A stretch of DNA of 40,130 nt from Calidithermus chliarophilus DSM 9957 (GCF_000430045.1 NZ_KE387023.1:1883-42012), one strand, 5' to 3'; counted from the stretch's first letter, positions 7,061 through 15,526 are shown. Notes: generated from the letters alone by a model not told the origin. Numbers and translations: made by a program.

Positions 7061-7414
7061 TTAGCAAATAAGTGGGCGCCGGGCAAGCGAGGGGCGGGGC
7101 ACAACGGCCGGATCGCACCGCAGGAACTTCTGCCACCGCACGCGAATATGGCTCGGGGCACGCCTGCAGTCCCAGGGCCTCGAGGTCTTCTCGGTACCGG
7201 CGCATGCCGGCGCGTAGCGGGAAAAGGCTACGGACGACGTTTTTCTCAAAGCGAACTCGAGGTCGCGCACGTCCATCCAGCACCAGCCCAATCCATCGAT
7301 GCGCCGGAGCACGAACACGCCCCCGCCTGCCCACAGGAATTCCACCCCGGCCTCGAGCAGGCGGTCGAGGGGATAGACGCTCTTGGAGTAGGGCTGGGTT
7401 TCTACCTCGAGCAT
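7061..7414 (-). pseudogene. Small hypothetical ORF, apparently frameshifted
   Basis: An ATG at 7414 is preceded by AGGAGG at good spacing and begins MLEVETQPYSKSVYPLDRLL. Up to GWCWMDVRDLEF the translation looks natural; beyond about 7245 the frame turns into Arg/Cys/Trp-rich sequence that stops at 7061, while the -1 frame continues sensibly as RFEKNVVRSLFPLRAGMRRY and EDLEALGLQACPEPY. The switch lies at or near a run of five A on the coding strand. The -1 frame then stays open into the SARP gene. Explanations are decay of a small gene, a sequencing error, or frameshifting that would fuse this domain to the regulator. No family is recognised. Confidence 0.45.
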
Positions 7415-7480
7415 GAAGCCCTCCTGTTTGAGAGACCCGGTGAGGAGGGCTTGCGCTGCCAAGTTCAATTTTTGCGATGC

Positions 7481-7557
7481 TGGCGGGCCGTGAAGGATTC
7501 GAACCTCCGACACCTCGTTTTGGAGACGAGTGCTCTACCGGGCTGAGCTAACGGCCC
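7481..7557 (-). tRNA. tRNA-Trp (anticodon CCA)
   Basis: The minus strand gives a complete cloverleaf of 77 bases including the encoded CCA. The acceptor stem is GGGCCGT paired with ACGGCCC, the anticodon stem CTCGT/ACGAG encloses the loop CTCCAAA, giving anticodon CCA for tryptophan, and the T arm carries GGTTCGAATCC. The discriminator base is G, as expected for tRNA-Trp. A clear promoter lies 15 bases upstream. The 3' end faces the RiPP cluster, which is notable because tRNA 3' ends are common integration sites, but no repeat of the tRNA end is seen within the window. Confidence 0.97.
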
Positions 7558-7572
7558 CCGCGAGCAAAGGGG

Positions 7573-7601
7573 ATTGTAGCACAGGGTCAGGGAGCGGGCA
7601 A
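7573..7601 (-). promoter_or_regulatory. Promoter of tRNA-Trp
   Basis: Minus-strand TTGCCC (7596-7601) and TACAAT (7573-7578) are separated by exactly 17 bp and lie 15 bases before the tRNA 5' end. This is one of the few promoters in the window with a good -35 box. Confidence 0.8.
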
Positions 7602-7607
7602 GCCGAA

Positions 7608-7625
7608 CCCCCGCCGGGGCGGGGG
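7608..7625 (-). terminator. GC-rich terminator hairpin after rmlB
   Basis: CCCCCGCC and GGCGGGGG form a compact hairpin 20 bases after the rmlB stop, followed on the minus strand by TTCGG. The U tract is weak. Confidence 0.55.
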
Positions 7626-7644
7626 CTCTAGACTTGGGCGCACT

Positions 7645-8655
7645 TCAGCGCTTGGCGTACCAGGCCTGCATCAGCTCCTGGTGCTCCTTCTTCTCGCGCA
7701 CCCGCCGCCACCAGCCCTCGTTGGCCTCGAACCAGCGCACCGTCTCGGCGAGGCCCTCGGGGAAGCGGTACTTGCGCACCCAGCCCAGCGCCTCGGCCTT
7801 GGAGGGGTCCACGGAGTAGCGGTAGTCGTGGCCGGGGCGGTCCTCGACGAACTTGATGAGGCTGTGGGGCTTGCCCAGGGCCTCGAGCACCCGCTCGGCG
7901 ACCTCGGTGCCGGGGATCTGCTCGCGGGCGCCGAGGTTGTAGGCCTCGCCGCTGTTGCCGCGGTGGAGCACCAAGTCGATGCCGGCGGCGTGGTCGTAGG
8001 CGTGCATGTAGTCGCGCAGGGCCTGGCCCTGGCCGTAGACCGGCAGGGGCTTGTCTTCGAGCGCGTTGGTGATGAACAGCGGGATGATCTTCTCGGGGTA
8101 CTGGTAGGGGCCGTAGGTGTTGGAGCCGCGCGTGACCACCACGTCGAGCTTGTAGCTGATGCCGTAGCTGAACACCAGGTGCTCGGCCCCCGCCTTGCTG
8201 GCGGCGTAGGGGCTGCGCGGGCGGAAGGGGTCGGTCTCGAGCGAGTGCCCCTCCACGCCCCACAAGTCGCCGTAGACCTCGTCGGTGGAGACGTGCAGGA
8301 AGCGCTCGAGGCCCTGCCGGCGGGCCTGCTCGAGCAGCACCAGCGTGCCCTCGACGTTGGTCTTGACGAAGGGGCGGGGGTCGAGGAGGGAGCGGTCGAC
8401 GTGGCTCTCGGCGGCGAAGTTGAGCACCGCGTCGGCGCCGTCCATGGCCCGCCTCACGTCGTCGGGGTCGGCGATGTCGCCCTGGATGAAGGTGATGCGG
8501 CCGCGGACGGGCTCGAGGTTCTCCAGGTTGCCCGCGTAGGTGAGCTTGTCGAGCACCACGATCTCCCACTCGGGGTGCTTCTCGACCGCGTAGTGCACGT
8601 AATTCGAACCGATGAATCCGGCCCCGCCCGTAACCAGCACTCGTTTGAACGCCAT
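7645..8655 (-). CDS. rmlB: dTDP-glucose 4,6-dehydratase
   Basis: This 336-residue short-chain dehydrogenase converts dTDP-glucose to dTDP-4-keto-6-deoxyglucose in the cytoplasm, the second step towards dTDP-rhamnose and other deoxysugars for cell-surface glycans. Diagnostic parts are the NAD-binding GGAGFIGSN (10-18), NFAAESHVDRS (79-89), the catalytic STDEVYG with Asp-Glu at 125-126, YAASK (150-154) and SNTYGPYQYPEKIIPLFI. Length is typical of RmlB. The ATG at 8655 has GGAGG seven bases upstream. The RmlC-like gene lies upstream on the same strand, about 110 bases away with short heptamer repeats in between; rmlA and rmlD are not in the window. Confidence 0.93.
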   Translation of the reverse strand: MAFKRVLVTGGAGFIGSNYVHYAVEKHPEWEIVVLDKLTYAGNLENLEPVRGRITFIQGDIADPDDVRRAMDGADAVLNFAAESHVDRSLLDPRPFVKTNVEGTLVLLEQARRQGLERFLHVSTDEVYGDLWGVEGHSLETDPFRPRSPYAASKAGAEHLVFSYGISYKLDVVVTRGSNTYGPYQYPEKIIPLFITNALEDKPLPVYGQGQALRDYMHAYDHAAGIDLVLHRGNSGEAYNLGAREQIPGTEVAERVLEALGKPHSLIKFVEDRPGHDYRYSVDPSKAEALGWVRKYRFPEGLAETVRWFEANEGWWRRVREKKEHQELMQAWYAKR

Positions 8656-8677
8656 TGCAATACCTCCCTGATCCTAT

Positions 8678-8712
8678 GCCGATAGCCCGTAGCCGGTAGC
8701 TGACGGCCGCAG
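8678..8712 (-). repeat. Short heptamer array (five units)
   Basis: Five back-to-back 7-base units, GCCGATA, GCCCGTA, GCCGGTA, GCTGACG and GCCGCAG, lie between the RmlC-like gene and rmlB. They belong to the same phased heptamer family seen at the convergent junctions of this window, but here between co-directional genes. Confidence 0.55.
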
Positions 8713-8764
8713 CAGGCACGACGACCCGGAGCGGCCCGCGGGCGATTCCGCGGGGGGCCTCATG

Positions 8765-9298
8765 CTAGCCACGGTCCTCTTCCCATAGCTCCGCCCCGAA
8801 GTGGTCCCAGGGCAGGCGGCCCTCGTTGGGGTCGGCGGGGTCGAACTGGCTGTTCATCGCGTACAGCAGCAGCGCGCCCCGGCTGCCGGCCTTATAGCCG
8901 TGGGCCACGCCGGTGGGGACGTGCAGCAGCCCCGGCGCCTCGCCCGAGAGCACCTGCTTGCGGCGGGCCCCCTGGGTGCGCGAGCCCTCGCGCACGTCCA
9001 CCAGCCACACCAGAAGCTCGCCCTCGAGCACGCACCACAGCTCGTCCTGGGTGCGCTTGGGGTGGAGGTGGAAGGCGTTGACGCGGCCCGGCACCGCCCA
9101 CGACAGCGAGATCTGCGCGGCCTCGAAGGCGGCGGGTAGGCCCTCGACCTTCCCCCCCTGCAGCCGCAGGTACTCCATGAAGCTCCCCTCCAGCGAGCGG
9201 TGCTTGCGCAGGGGCTGGTAAAAGACCCCTTCGATCTCGGGCTGGGGGTCGTAGCGCTGGAAGCGCAAAGCCGTCCGGACGGCGGGCTCGAGTTCCAT
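8765..9298 (-). CDS. dTDP-4-dehydrorhamnose 3,5-epimerase-like protein (RmlC family cupin)
   Basis: From the ATG at 9298 this is a 177-residue cupin. The core NAFHLHPKRTQDELWCVLEGELLVWLVDVREGS, described here in pieces, carries the His-containing cupin strand and the LWCVLEGELL turn; HVPTGVAHGYKAG gives the second cupin motif typical of RmlC. The family epimerises C3 and C5 of dTDP-4-keto-6-deoxyglucose. Neighbouring rmlB supports a deoxysugar role; a ketoisomerase of a related pathway is an alternative. The start is chosen because a TAAAAT box lies seven bases before it, giving a leaderless message; the longer frame to 9430 has no supporting signal. Confidence 0.82.
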   Translation of the reverse strand: MELEPAVRTALRFQRYDPQPEIEGVFYQPLRKHRSLEGSFMEYLRLQGGKVEGLPAAFEAAQISLSWAVPGRVNAFHLHPKRTQDELWCVLEGELLVWLVDVREGSRTQGARRKQVLSGEAPGLLHVPTGVAHGYKAGSRGALLLYAMNSQFDPADPNEGRLPWDHFGAELWEEDRG

Positions 9299-9305
9299 CC
9301 CGAAG

Positions 9306-9311
9306 ATTTTA
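9306..9311 (-). promoter_or_regulatory. Leaderless -10 box of the RmlC-like gene
   Basis: Minus-strand TAAAAT ends seven bases before the ATG, and no ribosome-binding site is present. Confidence 0.6.
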
Positions 9312-9336
9312 GCCCATCGAGCACGCGCGTTCTGCA

Positions 9337-9449
9337 GCCGCGGCGTTATCCCCGACGTTATTCCCGGCAAACCCCCCGCCCCTCGCCCCGGCTCCAGGGG
9401 CCGGACGCCCTGTCGCTCTGCCCCGCCCACCCATTACGCCGCGGCGTTA
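9337..9449. repeat. Repeated CGTTA motifs in a divergent intergenic region
   Basis: GCCGCGGCGTTA occurs at 9337-9348 and again at 9438-9449, and a related GACGTTATTCCC lies between (from 9354). They occupy the region between the divergent RmlC-like and M23-like genes. They could be binding sites of a shared regulator; only the repetition is seen. Confidence 0.4.
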
Positions 9450-9494
9450 CATCCCGCCCGCCCACCTCGCCTTTATGTCCCCGGCGGGGTGCGG

Positions 9495-9500
9495 TAAGTT
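9495..9500 (+). promoter_or_regulatory. Leaderless -10 box of the M23-like gene
   Basis: TAAGTT is followed by six bases and the ATG at 9507, without a ribosome site. Confidence 0.55.
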
Positions 9501-9506
9501 AAGCCC

Positions 9507-10220
9507 ATGCGGATCAAGCCGGGCTGGGTGGTGCTGGCCCTGGTCACGCTCTACGCCCTGGTGGTCACCGTCGCCTCCAACCAGAACCGGCGGCAGCTTG
9601 CGGCGCTGCGGGAGGAGATGCGGGGCCTCGAGGCCCGGCTGGTGCAGGGGCCCGAGGGTTTCGCCTTCCCCCTGCCCGGCGCCTGCCTGCCCAAGGACCA
9701 GGACAACTGGCCGGGCGCGCCCCGCGCGTACCGCAAGGGCCAGAACCCCGGCTTCGTCTTCGTGAACGGGGAGTCCTGCGTGCCGGTGGTCTACGGCATG
9801 GGGGTGGTGGCCGCGGGGAGCGGCGAGGTGATCAAGGCCGAGACCGCCTACAAGGAGAACACCCCCGCCGAGTTCGCGGCGCTGCTCGAGGCGGTGGCGA
9901 ACGGGGCCAGCCCCGCCCAGATGGACCGCCTGCGCGGGCGCGAGGTGTGGATCCGCCACGCCGACGGCCTGGTCACGGTGTACGCCCACCTCTCGGAGAT
10001 CGCGCCGGGGGTGCGGGTGGGGGCGAAGGTCAAGAAGGGCGACCTCATCGGCAAGGTGGGCAACTCCGGGACCTTGGCCGCCGTCCAGAAGAGCCGCGCC
10101 AATGCCCGCCTGCTCTTCGAGTTGTGGGACGGCGAGCCCGACAAGGACAAGTTCTTCGGGCAGGACATGCGCCGCGAAGCCCTCCCCGCGCAGGCAAAGG
10201 TGAGGTTTGGCTTAGAATAG
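9507..10220 (+). CDS. Membrane-anchored M23-like (LytM) domain protein, probably non-catalytic
   Basis: The 237-residue protein begins with a transmembrane anchor (VVLALVTLYALVVTVAS), followed by a short coiled coil (NRRQLAALREEMRGLEARL) and a C-terminal LytM fold. Recognisable M23 parts are VWIRHADGLVTVYAHLSEI and GVRVGAKVKKGDLIGKVGNSG, then NARLLFELWDG. In active M23 peptidases the metal is held by HxGxD and by the HxH of GxHLHFE; here the first is absent and the last reads RLLFE, so both zinc-binding sets are lost. It may act as a regulator or scaffold of cell-wall enzymes, as with EnvC-type proteins. It is followed after four bases by a PerM-like permease gene whose -10 box overlaps its stop. 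Confidence 0.75.
   Translation: MRIKPGWVVLALVTLYALVVTVASNQNRRQLAALREEMRGLEARLVQGPEGFAFPLPGACLPKDQDNWPGAPRAYRKGQNPGFVFVNGESCVPVVYGMGVVAAGSGEVIKAETAYKENTPAEFAALLEAVANGASPAQMDRLRGREVWIRHADGLVTVYAHLSEIAPGVRVGAKVKKGDLIGKVGNSGTLAAVQKSRANARLLFELWDGEPDKDKFFGQDMRREALPAQAKVRFGLE
10213..10218 (+). promoter_or_regulatory. Leaderless -10 box of the PerM-like gene
   Basis: TAGAAT overlaps the last codons of the upstream gene and is followed by six bases and a GTG start, so the permease may have its own start site inside the upstream gene. Confidence 0.6.
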
Positions 10221-10224
10221 CCCC

Positions 10225-11328
10225 GTGATTCAGACCTTCCGGCAGGTGTGGAGCAACCCGTGGCTGCGGGTCGCGGTTTACGTCCTCCTGATCATCGTGC
10301 TTTTCCAGACCCTGGGCCGCGTCCAGAGCGCCGTAACCACGCTGGTGCTCGCGTTCGTGTTCTCCTACCTGACCAGCCCCATCGTGCGCTGGTTCGAGCG
10401 CCGGAGGCTGCCCCGCTTCATCGGGGTGATCGCGGTGTACGTGGGGCTCGGGCTGTTCCTGGCGCTGGCCTCGGTGCTGCTGGCCGACATGGTGACGCAG
10501 CTCAGCGCCTTCGCCTCCAACCTGCCCGCCGTCCTGACCCCCTTCTTCAACTGGGTGGGCGGCCTGCCCGAGCAGATCGGGCGGATCCAGCTCCCGCCGG
10601 CCCTCGAGCTGGCCCTGCAACAGGCCTCGAGCTCGCTGCAGAGCCTGCTCGAGGGCTTCACCCAGACCCTCTTGAACGCCCTGCGGGCCCTGCTGTCGCA
10701 GGGGGGCAACATCATCGGCTTCATCGTCTCGCTGCTGGGCGGGGTGTTCCAGCTTTTCACCGCGCTCACCATCTCCATCTACCTGCTCTACGACCTGCCC
10801 AAGATCGGGCAGACCCTGCTCAAGGCCATCCCCCTCCCCTACCAGCCCTTGACGCTCGAGATCGCCGGCAAGCTCGACCGCGCGGTGGGCGGCTACGTGC
10901 GCGGCCAGATCCTGGTGGCGCTGTGCGTGGGGACGGTGGTGGGCCTGGGGCTGTGGATCGTGGGCATCCCGCTCGCCGCGAGCCTGGGCTTCCTGGCCTT
11001 CATCTTCAACTTCATCCCCTTCGTGGGGATCATCATCTCCTCGGTCCCGGCCCTCCTGCTGGCCCTGACCCAGAACCCGCCGCTGCTGAAGATGCTGCTC
11101 ACCGTCCTGGTGCTGTGGATCGCCAACCAGCTCGAGGGCAACCTCTTCGGCCCGCAGATCGTGGGCAAGGCGGTCAACATCCACCCCGTGACCGCCATCG
11201 CGGCCATCCTCATTTTCGCCAGCCTCTTCGGCATCCCCGGGGCGCTGCTGGCGGTGCCTACGGTGGCGTTCGTGAAGATCCTGTTCACGGATTATTACCT
11301 GAACAGCCGGTTTTATCGGGAGGGGTAG
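10225..11328 (+). CDS. AI-2E family (PerM/TqsA-like) membrane permease
   Basis: This 367-residue protein has an N-terminal pair of membrane helices, a soluble amphipathic middle part (about residues 95-155), and a C-terminal block with DLPKIGQTLLKAIP, GKLDRAVGGYVRGQILVAL, IFNFIPFVGIIISSVPALLL and NQLEGNLFGPQIVGKAVNIHP, all typical of PF01594. Members include TqsA, which exports autoinducer-2, and sodium/proton or metabolite exporters; substrate cannot be read from sequence. GTG at 10225 is used as the start because of the TAGAAT box six bases upstream. It forms a tight pair with the M23-like gene and ends against a heptamer array. Confidence 0.88.
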   Translation: MIQTFRQVWSNPWLRVAVYVLLIIVLFQTLGRVQSAVTTLVLAFVFSYLTSPIVRWFERRRLPRFIGVIAVYVGLGLFLALASVLLADMVTQLSAFASNLPAVLTPFFNWVGGLPEQIGRIQLPPALELALQQASSSLQSLLEGFTQTLLNALRALLSQGGNIIGFIVSLLGGVFQLFTALTISIYLLYDLPKIGQTLLKAIPLPYQPLTLEIAGKLDRAVGGYVRGQILVALCVGTVVGLGLWIVGIPLAASLGFLAFIFNFIPFVGIIISSVPALLLALTQNPPLLKMLLTVLVLWIANQLEGNLFGPQIVGKAVNIHPVTAIAAILIFASLFGIPGALLAVPTVAFVKILFTDYYLNSRFYREG

Positions 11329-11333
11329 GGGGC

Positions 11334-11437
11334 GATAGCCGATAGTCGATAGCTGATAGCCAAACGCAAAACGCGAAACGCGGGTCGTACGTCCTACGTC
11401 GTACGCCTTGGCCCTCGGCCCTCGGCCCTCGACAAGG
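11334..11437. repeat. Heptamer mosaic array 1 (convergent junction permease/merR)
   Basis: Phased 7-base units fill this junction: GATAGCC, GATAGTC, GATAGCT, GATAGCC (11334-11361), then AAACGCA, AAACGCG, AAACGCG (11362-11382), then TCGTACG, TCCTACG, TCGTACG (11385-11405), then three GGCCCTC and GACAAGG (11410-11437). Period 7 excludes a coding role. Small offsets of 2 and 4 bases separate the blocks. Confidence 0.85.
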
Positions 11438-11446
11438 GGCCTGCCA

Positions 11447-12406
11447 CTAGCCGCCAGCCCCCTGTTTCCTACCAACGGCGGCGCTCGAGTGCAACCCCTC
11501 GAGCAGCCAGTCCATGGCCTGGGCCAGGGGTGGGGGCTGGTGCTGCCAGCCCTTGAGCACGGCGATGAGCTGCCAGTAGCGGTGCATGCGGGGGTCGGTG
11601 GTGGCCTCGAGCTGCTCGAGCAGCCAGCGGGCGAAGCCGGGTTCGGCGGTGCGGCCTAAGGCCTGGGCGAGGGCGGTCAGCCAGCCCTGGACCACTTGCT
11701 GACCCCGGGGGCTCTGTGGGGAGTGGCCCTGCTCGATGGCCTCGAGCGCGGCCTGCAGCCAGGGCTCGCTGGCCTTCTGCCAATGGGCCCAGCCTGCGCC
11801 CGAGGCGTCGAGGTGGTCGGCGAAGCGGGCCTGGTTTTCCAGCACCTTCAAGAAGGCGGGGTCGGAGGCGATCTCGGCGAGCTCGAGCCAGGCCTCGAGC
11901 TCGGCCTCGCCGAGCTCTTCGGGCAGCTCGAGCACGGCGGCGCGCCAGATCTCGGGGTCGCCGCGCCGGCCGCCCATGCCGCGCTGGAGGTGCCGGGCCA
12001 GGAAGTCCTCGCGCTCGAGCCGGTCGAGCCGGGCCAGGGCGTGCATGCGGTTGAGGCGGGAGAGCAGGGCAGGCTCGTCGCCGCCGAGCACGGCCCGCAG
12101 CACGGTCTGCTGGCGCTTGAGGGAGCGGATCTGGACCTCCAGCGCCTCGACCTGGAGCCGCACCGCGTCGGCGGGGGAGAGCTCGCCGGCGAGCAGGCGG
12201 GCGATGGTCTCGAGGTCGAAGCCCACGCCGCGCAAGGTGCGCACGAGCTCGAGGCGCGCGCAGTCGGCGTCGGAGTAGAGCCGGTAGCCGGCCTCCGTGA
12301 CCGACGACGGCGGCAACACGCCGATGTCGGAGTAGTAGCGGATGGTCTGCACGGGCAACCCGCTGAGCTTGGCGACCTCGCCGATGGTGTACAGGCCCCG
12401 CTGCAT
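11447..12406 (-). CDS. MerR-family transcriptional regulator with large helical C-terminal domain
   Basis: The 319-residue protein starts MQRGLYTIGEVAKLSGLPVQ, a canonical MerR winged helix-turn-helix, continues with IRYYSDIGVLPPSS and GYRLYSDADCARLELVRTL, and has the usual dimerisation coiled coil (about 75-110). The remaining 200 residues are helical and Trp-rich, with spacing reminiscent of TipA/antibiotic-binding or other ligand-sensing C-terminal domains; no metal-binding Cys cluster is seen. GGAGG lies six to seven bases before the ATG at 12406. The divergent operon (12446-14181) has a promoter with a 19-bp spacer, the geometry MerR proteins act on, so that operon is the probable target. 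Ligand unknown. Confidence 0.85.
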   Translation of the reverse strand: MQRGLYTIGEVAKLSGLPVQTIRYYSDIGVLPPSSVTEAGYRLYSDADCARLELVRTLRGVGFDLETIARLLAGELSPADAVRLQVEALEVQIRSLKRQQTVLRAVLGGDEPALLSRLNRMHALARLDRLEREDFLARHLQRGMGGRRGDPEIWRAAVLELPEELGEAELEAWLELAEIASDPAFLKVLENQARFADHLDASGAGWAHWQKASEPWLQAALEAIEQGHSPQSPRGQQVVQGWLTALAQALGRTAEPGFARWLLEQLEATTDPRMHRYWQLIAVLKGWQHQPPPLAQAMDWLLEGLHSSAAVGRKQGAGG

Positions 12407-12407
12407 C

Positions 12408-12438
12408 TTGACCCTCCAGTCACTACAGAGTTTAGCCT
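12408..12438 (+). promoter_or_regulatory. MerR-type promoter with 19-bp spacer
   Basis: TTGACC (12408-12413) and TAGCCT (12433-12438) are separated by exactly 19 bp, the extended spacing that MerR regulators remodel, and the -10 ends seven bases before the GTG at 12446. The spacer starts CTCC and ends AGAG, a weak dyad. The -35 box overlaps the ribosome-site region of the divergent merR gene, allowing coupled control. Confidence 0.55.
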
Positions 12439-12445
12439 GAACGCG

Positions 12446-13222
12446 GTGAGCGGTATGCCCTTCGAGTACGTCCCCCTGCTGCATGTCCAGCGCGAGATCT
12501 ACGCGGTCCCGCGCGGCATGGGGCGCTTCAGGAAGTACCTCCAGACCATGGTCAACCCCGCGGGCGACGACGTGGCGCTGCCGCCCCTGGCGGCCATCAA
12601 CCCCATGGGCAAGGAGCACGTCGCCGCCTACGTGGACGCGCTGCTCGAGCTGGGCGCGGAGGCGCTGGCCGCGCAGGCCACCGAGGACGCGAACCGGCGG
12701 CTCGGCCTGGAACCCGCCCTCAAGGTCTCACTGGCCGTTCTCGACGACCTCAAGGGCGGCTGGACCGACCGCTCTGCCTACGAGCTGGGCTTCCTGACCT
12801 CCGACCCCCGGGCCCTGCTCAAGCGCCCCTGGCTCGCCCTCCCCTGCTGGACCTCCGAGGCGCCCTCGAGGGCCTACGTGCGCCGGGCGACCCTGAGCAC
12901 GCTGTACCGCTACGCCCACCTGCTGCAGCGCGGGAAGCCGCGCACCCTGGGGCAGCTTCTGTGGGCCGAAGGCCACGCCCTGGCCTTCGCCGGGGTGCAG
13001 CCCTGGCTCGAGGAGGAGGAACTGGCCTACACCCGCGCGGTCGTCGCACCGTACCGCGACTCGGGCCGCTACCCCACCCTGTTCGCCTGCCTCTTCGGGG
13101 ACGAGGCCGCCAAGGCTTCGGGCCACGCGCCCCTGGGACTCTCCCCCCGGGCCGGGTTCGGCCTGGCGCTGGCGGAGGCGCTCGAGTCGGGCCTGACCCC
13201 CGAGGCGGCCTTGACTCTCTAG
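12446..13222 (+). CDS. Conserved-looking hypothetical protein, MerR-controlled operon
   Basis: From GTG 12446 this is a 258-residue soluble protein (MSGMPFEYVPLLHVQREIY). It has no signal peptide or membrane segment. Distinct stretches are PRGMGRFRKYLQTMVNP, LAAINPMGKEHVAAYVDALL and LLWAEGHALAFAGV; the last is not an HExxH motif. I do not recognise the family. The GTG is preferred over ATG 12455 because the -10 box sits seven bases before it. It lies in an operon with the DUF2268 gene, 56 bases downstream, and opposite a merR gene, so both probably answer the same signal. Confidence 0.75.
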   Translation: MSGMPFEYVPLLHVQREIYAVPRGMGRFRKYLQTMVNPAGDDVALPPLAAINPMGKEHVAAYVDALLELGAEALAAQATEDANRRLGLEPALKVSLAVLDDLKGGWTDRSAYELGFLTSDPRALLKRPWLALPCWTSEAPSRAYVRRATLSTLYRYAHLLQRGKPRTLGQLLWAEGHALAFAGVQPWLEEEELAYTRAVVAPYRDSGRYPTLFACLFGDEAAKASGHAPLGLSPRAGFGLALAEALESGLTPEAALTL

Positions 13223-13278
13223 CCGCTGGAGACCCTACCCTATCTCCCCGTGGGCCCACAGGCCCGGAGGAGGACGCC

Positions 13279-14181
13279 ATGCAGATCATTCCCATCGACG
13301 GGCTGAGCCGCCAGCGCGCGGCGTTGGAGGCCCCGCCTGAGCGGCGGCTCGAGGTGTTCCGCGAGGCCATGGAGGAGCTGGGCCCGTTCTGGAAGCCATT
13401 CGCCCAACGCATGCCCGCGGCCGGGCCCTCGAGCGACCCCGCCCTCGCCGCCGCCCAGGCGTTCGGCTTCTACAACCCCACCGAGGACGTGGAGGCCGGG
13501 CTGCGGGCCCTGGACGCCTTCGAGCAGGCCGGGACCTGGCAAGCCTGCGTGCGGGCCACCCAGGACGCCCTGGCCCGGCTCGACCCGGCAGCGCACGGGC
13601 TCGAGCCGGCCCCCGTCCGCTTCACCCTGCTGCTGGGCAGCCCCCGCGTCCTGCGGCCCGAGTACGGGGCCTACACCGGCTTCCAGGCCCCCGGGATGGC
13701 CCTGGTGATGGGCTGGCCCAACCCCACCAGCCTGCCCCGCCTGCCCGTTGCCGCCGCCCACGAGCTCAACCACATCGTGCGCTTCCAGCACGAGCCCTGG
13801 ACCCCCGAGACCACCGTGGGCCAGTACATGGTGGCCGAGGGGCTGGCCGAGGCCTTCGGGGTGGAGGTGGCGGGCGACGAAAGCCTGGTGGGGCCCTACT
13901 CCACGGCGCTCAGCGCACAGCAGCTCGAGGCCCTCAAGCCCCGCTTCGCCGAGGCGCTCGAGGCCACCGGCTTCGACACCCTGCGCGGCTACGTCTTCGG
14001 CGACTGGGCCGCCGAACAGTTCGGCTACCCCAAGCAGGGCATCCCCGACTACGCCGGCTACACCTTCGGCTACGCGGTGGTGCGGGCCTTCTTGGGGCGC
14101 ACCGGCGCGAGCGCGGCCGAGGCCACGTACCTCCCCTGGCGGCAGGTCGTGGAGGAGTCGCGGTTTTTCGCGCGTCGGTAG
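13279..14181 (+). CDS. DUF2268-type predicted zinc protease
   Basis: The 300-residue protein carries a clear zinc-metallopeptidase signature: HELNH at 161-165 within LPVAAAHELNHIVRF, and a candidate third ligand Glu 187 in QYMVAEGLAEAFGVEV, as in the DUF2268 family of gluzincin-like putative proteases. No secretion signal is present, so it should act in the cytoplasm. A strong GGAGGAGG ribosome site lies five bases before the ATG. It is the second gene of the operon opposite merR. The substrate is unknown. It ends next to heptamer array 2. Confidence 0.85.
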   Translation: MQIIPIDGLSRQRAALEAPPERRLEVFREAMEELGPFWKPFAQRMPAAGPSSDPALAAAQAFGFYNPTEDVEAGLRALDAFEQAGTWQACVRATQDALARLDPAAHGLEPAPVRFTLLLGSPRVLRPEYGAYTGFQAPGMALVMGWPNPTSLPRLPVAAAHELNHIVRFQHEPWTPETTVGQYMVAEGLAEAFGVEVAGDESLVGPYSTALSAQQLEALKPRFAEALEATGFDTLRGYVFGDWAAEQFGYPKQGIPDYAGYTFGYAVVRAFLGRTGASAAEATYLPWRQVVEESRFFARR

Positions 14182-14188
14182 CGAATGC

Positions 14189-14364
14189 TAAACGCCGATA
14201 GCTGATAGCCGAACGCCAGACGCTAGACGCGGGTCGTACGTCCTACGTCGTACGCCGAACGCCAAACGCCAAACGAAAGACGCAAAACGCAAGACGCCTT
14301 GGCCCTGGGCCCTCGACCCTTGACCAGCTATCAGCTATCGACTATCGACCATCGACCATCGACA
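14189..14364. repeat. Heptamer mosaic array 2 (convergent junction DUF2268/tgt)
   Basis: Units include TAAACGC, CGATAGC, TGATAGC, CGAACGC, CAGACGC, TAGACGC, then TCGTACG/TCCTACG/TCGTACG, CAAACGC, AAGACGC, AAAACGC, then GGCCCTG and GGCCCTC blocks, and finally GCTATCA, GCTATCG, ACTATCG, ACCATCG in the opposite orientation. This copy therefore has GATAGC-type blocks at both ends in inverted orientation. Confidence 0.85.
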
Positions 14365-14369
14365 CCCCC

Positions 14370-15524
<1,155 letters not shown>

Positions 15525-15526
15525 CT

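Noticed and set aside
7005..7334. Extending the SARP regulator to its longest frame start at 7334
   Set aside because: The extension overlaps the disrupted small ORF and an AT-rich promoter-like stretch; coding character is poor between about 7020 and 7130.
11696..12445. Long plus-strand frame antisense to merR, running into the 12446 gene
   Set aside because: Its translation is Gly/Glu/Leu-rich antisense sequence of merR; only the part after 12446 has protein character and a promoter.
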